Assembly: GCA_014529385.2 (NCBI GenBank)
Contig: CM043956.1
Location: forward strand, 65,956,281 to 66,016,280
DNA from: Adiantum capillus-veneris
Taxonomy: Eukaryota > Streptophyta > Polypodiopsida > Polypodiales > Pteridaceae
Direction: 5' to 3'
Length of the DNA: 60,000 nt
Each line of letters opens with the position of its first letter. Within the stretch, counting starts at the first letter, position 1. The position numbers and the translations under genes are program-made. Below are positions 59,141-60,000 of the stretch, piece after piece. The notes beneath the pieces were generated by a model. It was given only the letters and a program-made list of their open reading frames with translations, had not been told where the DNA came from and ran no database searches.

Positions 59141-60000
59141 AAAATTTACCATATGATGCATAACAAATAACTACGTGGATTGATCATCATCATTGTTGTT
59201 CTTGTTTGTTGCAGCATAATTTTTTTGCTACCTTCTCCCTCTACCTCTGTTATTTGGCCTCCTTCGCGTTGTTGAACATTCATTTGAGTGGTGACCCCGC
59301 TCACCACATGTCCATCATTCAACATGAGATGCATTATTTTGATCTCTGTTTGCATTTTGATTTCCACCTCTCCCCCTGCCTCTATAATTTTGTCTTCCTC
59401 TTCCATGACGTTGACTTTGATTTTGCTGCCAATCCTGATATTGACCGCTGCGACGATCACCTGTGCCACGACCTCTGCCTCTACCTCTGTTTGAATAGAA
59501 GGCTTGCTGATCAGAACTGATATTGCTATGTGAAGAGGATACACCAAGACCAAGACTCTTCTCCTCAGGAATTAACATGGTTGTCAATTCTGTAAAGTCA
59601 GGAACATCTGCTCTAGTATTCATAGAGGACTTGAAGATTTTGTATTCTGTTCCAAGCCCTTCTAATGACACAACAAACATTCATCAAATGTGAGACCAAT
59701 AGATCCAAGAGAAGTTTTTATTGTCTTGATCTTTGAAGCATAGTCATTGCTAGACATGTTGCCTCGTTTCACTGTATTTAGCTCTGTTTTGAGCTGCAAC
59801 TTCCTGACTCTGGTATGGTCTTCATTGATCTTTTCTAAGCTCTTCCATGCTATGGTAGGAGAGGGTGCACTCTCTAAGTAACCCATAATACTATCTGAGA
59901 CACTCATAGATAGACAATACATGACTTTGCTTTTCCCTTTCTTCCAATCTTTCAAGGCTTTCTTCTCTTCTTGAGTAGCGTTCTCTTGGGAACACCATGG
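59141..60000 (-). pseudogene. Copia gag with damaged zinc knuckle (partial)
   Basis: Frame 59662-59955 is the UBN2-type gag (WKSLEKINEDHTRVRKLQL, MSSNDYASKIKTI); after a one-base shift 59315-59680 continues (VVSLEGLGTEYKIFKSS) into an Arg/Gly/Gln-rich tail. The zinc knuckle near 59270-59315 reads WTCGERGHHSNEC, with the first Cys codon turned into TGA. Gag extends past the window. Confidence 0.85.

Larger units (their letters stand above)
56491..60000 (-). mobile_element. Ty1/copia element, 3' part, RT deleted; runs off the window
   Basis: Read right to left: gag, a zinc knuckle, protease, integrase, a short RT start fused to the RNase H end, polypurine tract and LTR. All are decayed. The 5' LTR and gag start are beyond 60000. 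The order protease-integrase-RT-RNase H identifies copia. Confidence 0.88.

Overview
The window looks like a stretch of nuclear DNA from a land plant with a large, repeat-rich genome. Evidence: one intact intronless plant-type aspartyl protease gene, several Ty3/gypsy, Ty1/copia, LINE and hAT remnants, plant-style short introns of about 80-95 bases in the cluster at 11.8-19.6 kb, and many long GA/CT microsatellites. I cannot name the species. The Tat-like gypsy pol with a second RNase H would fit a gymnosperm or fern as well as an angiosperm. No rRNA or tRNA gene, CRISPR array or bacterial-type operon was seen.

Layout. 0.2-0.9 kb: 150-base tandem repeat. 1.2-2.8 kb (minus): protein kinase-like pseudogene in one reading frame with four nonsense codons, followed by a 175-base tandem repeat (2.8-3.5 kb). 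4.95-6.4 kb (plus): intact secreted aspartyl protease. 7-9 kb: LTR-like, MITE-like and other dispersed repeats. 10.0-10.2 kb: compound microsatellite. 11.8-19.9 kb: the most unusual part, a compact group of four decayed, mostly intron-bearing genes. These are a transposase-like protein of unknown family and a histone H3-like protein with a very long N-terminal tail (both plus strand), a 199-base near-perfect palindrome, and two unrecognised genes on the minus strand. 20.5-23.5 kb: a second copy of a dispersed repeat, an hAT transposase remnant and an unknown broken reading frame.

23.9-30.1 kb is a non-autonomous LTR element (minus strand) with 765-base LTRs that each carry a 125-base GA tract, a gag-like plus acidic reading frame and no pol. 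30.1-31.4 kb is a LINE fragment split by a MITE-like insert. 31.4-42.07 kb appears to be two members of one Tat-type gypsy family sharing an LTR in the middle; that LTR is itself interrupted by a small-LTR element (32.8-35.7 kb) with a clear tRNA-Met primer site. 42.07-55.58 kb is a gypsy-derived structure with about 3.2 kb inverted arms: each arm holds an LTR, polypurine tract and coiled-coil reading frame, and the interior holds a plus-strand pol. The last 3.5 kb is the 3' part of a copia element (minus strand) that has lost its reverse transcriptase and continues past the window edge.

Most broken coding regions carry nonsense codons that a single C-to-T change on one strand explains, as expected for old, methylated repeats. 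The aspartyl protease is the only sizeable gene that looks functional. The 11.8-19.9 kb cluster is the best candidate for a previously undescribed system, probably a multigene mobile element that carries an H3 variant, but its ends were not found by eye.
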